Positions 56,120 to 60,000 of a DNA stretch of 60,000 bases are shown piece after piece. The notes under the pieces are model-generated. The model was not told the origin of the DNA. It ran no database searches and was given only the letters and a program-made list of their open reading frames with translations. Positions within the stretch are counted from its first letter, which is position 1, and the number at the start of each line of letters is the position of its first letter. The stretch lies in contig NC_088299.1 of the NCBI RefSeq assembly GCF_032854445.1, positions 2,829,001 to 2,889,000 on the forward strand, written 5' to 3'. This DNA comes from Liolophura sinensis. Lineage: Eukaryota; Mollusca; Polyplacophora; Chitonida; Chitonidae. The position numbers and the translations under genes were made by a program.

Positions 56120-56457
56120 CGCCAGACCGCCCTGGAAGGTGGTAGATCCAGGGTCAGTCCTGGACAGGGTCACACCTAAGACATTAAAGGAGGAGGTGGT
56201 AACTTCCTCGCTTGGCGTTCAGCATTAAGGGAATAGTGCAACGATTGGTTGACCCGTGTCAGTATAATGGCTGGGGCGGGGCGGCTTACTTGCCTTCGGT
56301 AAGTCGTCTCAATGAAGCAGCACTAGATAAAAGAGCGGTGGAAATCCGTCCTGCAACAAGGAGGCACATTACATGCACTCTAAGGATTCCTTCGTAGTCA
56401 TATGCCTAAAAAATTGTTGAATACGACGTTAAACCCCAAGCGCTCACGCACTCACTC
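56120..56457 (+). mobile_element. family-2 SINE, long copy
   Basis: GTAGATCCAGGGTCAGTCCT, AACTTCCTCGCTTGGCGTTC, GTAAGTCGTCTCAATGAAGC and GACGTTAAACCCCAAGCGCT ending in CACTCACTCACC. The 61-codon open frame inside it is not a gene. Confidence 0.85.
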
Positions 56458-56844
56458 ACCTTTCCAGAAAAGGAGTGACGGCTAATATTTTAAATTATCC
56501 CGCAATTAATTTTCCTGTAATGAACCAAACAAACATCCAAGTTCGTCTTATCGAAACCTTTAAGAAGACTGTAATGAATACATTTTCATAACTTAATATG
56601 GATAAACTGTTGTTTTTCTCGACAATTGATCATTATAACGACTTGCCAGAACAACAAAAAAGTAAATACATAAACAAACAAAAAAAGTAAATAAACAAAT
56701 AAGCAAATAAATAATACAAAACTAGGAGGAGGATCTACAAAATCCCACACCATGAAAGGCGCCGTTTGAAACGGCACTTCCTGTTGCCTGTAACTAAGCG
56801 TCTTATTCTGGGGTCTCCATGGCCTATTGATCAGCACAATGCCA

Positions 56845-57031
56845 GAAGCCTCTCACCAAAGCGGTCGCCATGAGTTCAAGTCCCGCTCACTCTGCCTTCC
56901 TCTCCGACCGTACCTGGAAAGGTCGGATGGTCGCGGGTTAAACCCGGACTCTGCTTGATTTCCCCTCACTGTGATCCTGGAATATTGTTGAGTAGGGTGC
57001 AGAACACCAATCTAATAAAATAAATAAATTA
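56845..57031 (+). mobile_element. family-1 SINE with head, diverged
   Basis: AAGCCTCTCACCAAAGCGGT, GCCATGAGTTCAAGTCCCGC (B-box-like) and a worn body ending GCAGAACACCAATCTAATAA with an AAAT tail. Confidence 0.75.
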
Positions 57032-57484
57032 AGCGTCTTATCCATGCACAAATCCATGGGCCACCTCCTGTGTTATTTGGGTGTCAATATTGATGAGATT
57101 TTCTACACGTTTTGGTGGTACTAGCTTTCAAGCCTTTCACATTTAAGACCATATTCTTTTTCATAATAGTTGCTTAGCGTTCCTTCTGTTCATTGTTAAA
57201 AGAAAAATTAATGATAAGACTTCCACACAAGTTGTCAATCGCCCTTTTGATGGAGGACGGCTTCAATCCAAACGTTCCACGAGTATATCATTTTTCCGGG
57301 CGATGCCGAGTGCTGCCGAGTGCCGCCGACTAGAAATGAAAATGGCGCTCAGTGAAGTTTGGCTTGCTGTCAGTGGGCCAGGTACATTTGGTCTGATTGT
57401 GACTTTATGGTCTTCATTATTCACGAGTATTCAGGTGATATGAAGTCAGAATTACAGTAAGATCAAAGGTGGACATGTTTTTGA

Positions 57485-57655
57485 TTTATTTATTTGTTTG
57501 ATTTTTGTTTTACGCCGTACTGAAGAATATTTCACTAATACGACGGTGCCCAGCGTTATAGTGGGAGGAAACCGGGCACAGCCCAGGGGAAACCCACGAC
57601 CATCCACAGGTTGCTGACAGACCATCCCACGTACGGCCGGGAGAGGAAGCCAACA
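57485..57655 (-). mobile_element. family-1 SINE body
   Basis: TTTATTTATTTGTTTGATTT, TTTTACGCCGTACTGAAGAA, AGTGGGAGGAAACCGGGCAC and ACGACCATCCACAGGTTGCT. Confidence 0.85.
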
Positions 57656-57837
57656 TGAGACACGTTTGTAGCGTACAGCTTTGAAAACCTGAATTACAGG
57701 TTAACAAATGGAAGAGTACAGATTTGTACAAAGAATGAAACAGACAGGTCTATATCACGCGCCGATCGTTTTCTCATACTCAGATGAGTAATCCTAATAT
57801 AGGATAATACGCATACAGTGTGCGACCTATGTACACA

Positions 57838-58095
57838 CACTCAAAAAATTAATCTGTTTATTTTAACAGAAAGTCTGTTAATGCTATAGTGATGCTAGAA
57901 TGTATTCTGCTAATATAGCACAATATTCTGTCGTACTGAACATAACATCGTGTATTATAAAAGAATCTTTATGCTGAATTACTACAATATGTGTTTTATA
58001 TTTAGCAGATCAATCTGCTGCAACAACAGAATGCATTCCAGCATCATCAGACAACAGATTTTCTGGTAAAATTAACAGACTAATTTTTTTGAGTG
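57838..58095. mobile_element. MITE M2 with terminal inverted repeats
   Basis: The left end CACTCAAAAAATTAATCTGT and the right end (read backwards) CACTCAAAAAAATTAGTCTG are inverted copies. The 258 bp interior has no coding capacity. Related copies lie at 4598-5188 and 58856-59283. The family is not one I can name. Confidence 0.85.
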
Positions 58096-58763
58096 CATAC
58101 TCACCTAGGACATGTCAACATTATTATAATGTAATGCATTTCAATGCTTCTCTGTACATATTCACACGGACAGGAATACGCGGAATACGGGAAACAGACC
58201 CTTTATTACGCTATAATATACTTCTAGTCGTTTTGATGATTATGTTGAATATGACTAACGGTGCGCTGTCGCACACCAGGTTATAAAAGCTAAAATAATC
58301 ATAGCTACCAGATTGAATTAGCCGAAATAGCAGATATAGAGCCGTGTTGGTATCCGGTAAAATAGAGCCAGGCCGGGCCAAACCGAAAGACGAGTGATTC
58401 ATACACAGCCACGTCCGGCAGAGTTTATTAGAATCAATAAGCTACATAACCTAGCTCTCTATATAAATCATACATGAAAGAAATGAGAAGGAATCGGAGA
58501 GACTATACTGGCGGGGAAATGCCAGCATTTGGCATGTAAGCCTATACACAGCGTTACAAAGCAGCAAGATCTATAATATACAGCGTTTTCGTCACGCAAA
58601 TTAGTTTCTTTCCCTCCAAGTCCCGTTAGACAGTGATTCCACATGATATCTCAGAGCAATGAATTTACTCCATGGGCGGCTTACGGGGTAACTAGTAAAT
58701 GAATACAACCCTGTATCCCAAGATACTTGTCCCACTGTAGGAGTACCTCTGCAGTGTTTGTAT

Positions 58764-58845
58764 ATTTATTTATTTGATTGGTATTTTACACCGCACACAA
58801 GAGTTTATTTATTTATTTATTTATTGGTGTTTTACGCCGAATATT
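58764..58845 (-). mobile_element. two truncated family-1 SINE tails
   Basis: TATTTATTTATTTGATTGGT then ACACCGCACACAAGAG, followed directly by a second (TTTA)n and TTGGTGTTTTACGCCGAATA. It reads like one truncated SINE tail inserted into another. Confidence 0.7.
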
Positions 58846-58855
58846 TTATTAAAAT

Positions 58856-59283
58856 AAAAATTAGTTTTTTAACAGAAAGCCTGTTGTGTGATTGATGATG
58901 TAATGTATTATGTTATTACAACATAAAACTGTACATGTTATATTCAACAGAATTTTCTGTTAACCTAATAGAACCTTTATTTATTTATTTGATTTGTTTT
59001 ACGCTGTACTCGAGAATATTTCACTTATACGGCGGTCGCCAGCAGTGTGGTGGGAAGAAACCGGGCAGGTCCAGAGGGGGAAACATACGACAATCATTGG
59101 CGAGAGGCTAGCGCTGGCGTGCTACCAGCTCGGCCAAGGAGAACCCAATAGGATCTTTATGTTGAATTAATAGAATGTGTGTGTTAGATTTCACAGAATA
59201 ATCTGCTGCAATAGCAGAATACATTCTAGCATCACTCAGACAACGGATTTTCTATTAAATTTAAGGGATTATTTTTTTTAAGA
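58856..59283. mobile_element. MITE M3 interrupted by a SINE
   Basis: Left part: TTAGTTTTTTAACAGAAAGC and a worn interior. Right part from about 59151: TTTATGTTGAATTAATAGAA, AGAATAATCTGCTGCAATAG, CAGAATACATTCTAGCATCA. Both match M2. The break is filled by the SINE at 58976-59150, with an apparent imperfect target duplication AATAGAACCTTTAT / AATAGGATCTTTAT. Confidence 0.78.
58976..59150 (-). mobile_element. family-1 SINE nested in MITE M3
   Basis: TTTATTTATTTATTTGATTT, GCTGTACTCGAGAATATTTC, GGTGGGAAGAAACCGGGCAG and a head ending GCTCGGCCAAGGAG. Confidence 0.82.
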
Positions 59284-59297
59284 GAATATGTATATAT

Positions 59298-59385
59298 ATA
59301 CGACGGCGGCCAGTATCATGGTGGGAGAAACCCACGACCATCCACAGGTTGTTGACAAGACCTTTCCATGTCCGATCTGAGAATG
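59298..59385 (-). mobile_element. family-1 SINE fragment
   Basis: ACGACGGCGGCCAGTATCAT then GGTGGGAGAAACCCACGACC with a short deletion and CATCCACAGGTTGTTG. Confidence 0.75.
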
Positions 59386-59739
59386 CTTAAATCATAACGG
59401 TGAACATGTCCTGGCTAGAGAAATTTAGGCATAAGCTCAGTGTTGTTCATATCTGATGACGTGGAATAGCTATCGCATGCACTGAGAAAAAGAAAATGAT
59501 GAAACAACACTTGTGTACAATAGGCCTAAAGCAACACTTCATGATATCAACATGTCTGAGGTGTGAAATTTATGTAACGCGACATCACGCTTTAGAGAGA
59601 GATGTGCATGTTTTCAGACGGACTCGGTCTTATCATTTTGAGGAAAATTTCACGTTGAAAAGCGAGATTTTGCATTACATGAACTGTATCCCATACATAT
59701 GTAATCAAATCTGAGCACAATTTTAGGTTTCTGCTTTGT

Positions 59740-59935
59740 AGTCCTAGTGGTAAAATGAGTACCTAGTCCTAGTGGTAAAATGACTACGTCGTCCTAGTGG
59801 TAAAATGACTACGTAGTCCTAGCCATACAATGACCGAAGTCCTAGTGGTAAAATGATTACTGATCCCAGTCGTAAAATGATTACCTGGTCCCGGTCGTAA
59901 AATGATTACCTGGTCCCAGTCGTAAAAGGTCTCGT
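59740..59935. repeat. tandem array of about 28 bp, 7 copies
   Basis: Unit GTCCTAGTGGTAAAATGACT plus ACGTA, passing into a variant GTCCCAGTCGTAAAATGATT plus ACCTG. Two subfamilies sit side by side. Confidence 0.9.
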
Positions 59936-60000
59936 TAGGGGAAACCTAAAAGGCATCATTCATTCAAGTAGGAGGCCACAGTTGTATGGTATACTTTATG

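Overview
The window is animal nuclear DNA, A+T-rich and intron-dominated. The dispersed repeats point to a lophotrochozoan, most likely a mollusc. They are tRNA-headed SINEs whose 3' part (reading ...AAGTGAAATATTCTTGAGTACGGCGTAAAACACCAAT... then an AAAT-type tail) is of the kind I associate with mollusc and brachiopod genomes. This assignment rests on recall of repeat families, not on a search.

One protein-coding gene can be rebuilt with confidence. It lies on the minus strand and runs from a start codon at 49041 down to at least 15289, leaving the window or remaining undetected to the left. Nine exons chain together with fully consistent intron phases (1, 2, 1, 0, 1, 1, 1, 1, then 1 at the open end). 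They encode a signal peptide, three CUB domains (each split over two exons) and two LDL-receptor class A (LDLa) modules, about 506 residues so far. No transmembrane segment, cytoplasmic tail or stop codon was found, so the 3' end is missing from this annotation. The architecture recalls invertebrate CUB/LDLa membrane proteins (arthropod Culd, nematode LEV-10, NETO), but no orthology is claimed. The first LDLa exon carries one extra G that breaks the frame: a sequencing error, a null allele or a pseudogene.

Layout. 1-15.3 kb: 3' flank or undetected 3' introns, with SINEs, a MITE carrying a foldback insert, and short tandem arrays. 15.3-21.7 kb: exons 9 to 6 (LDLa2, LDLa1, CUB3). 27.1-27.3 kb and 34.7-34.9 kb: exons 5 and 4 (CUB2). 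36.5-36.7 kb and 45.8-46.1 kb: exons 3 and 2 (CUB1). Intron 2 between them holds a 5.4 kb cluster of three unrelated minisatellites (38.5-44.0 kb). 48.96-49.04 kb: exon 1. 49.04-60 kb: 5' flank with SINEs, two related MITEs and a terminal tandem array; no gene recognised.

The rest is repeat biology. There are about 20 copies of one SINE family, at least four of a second and several of a third, plus a MITE family, a 600 bp palindrome and an unrecognised dispersed repeat (six copies, all in the same orientation). Several insertions are nested. No rRNA, genuine tRNA gene, CRISPR array or operon was seen.
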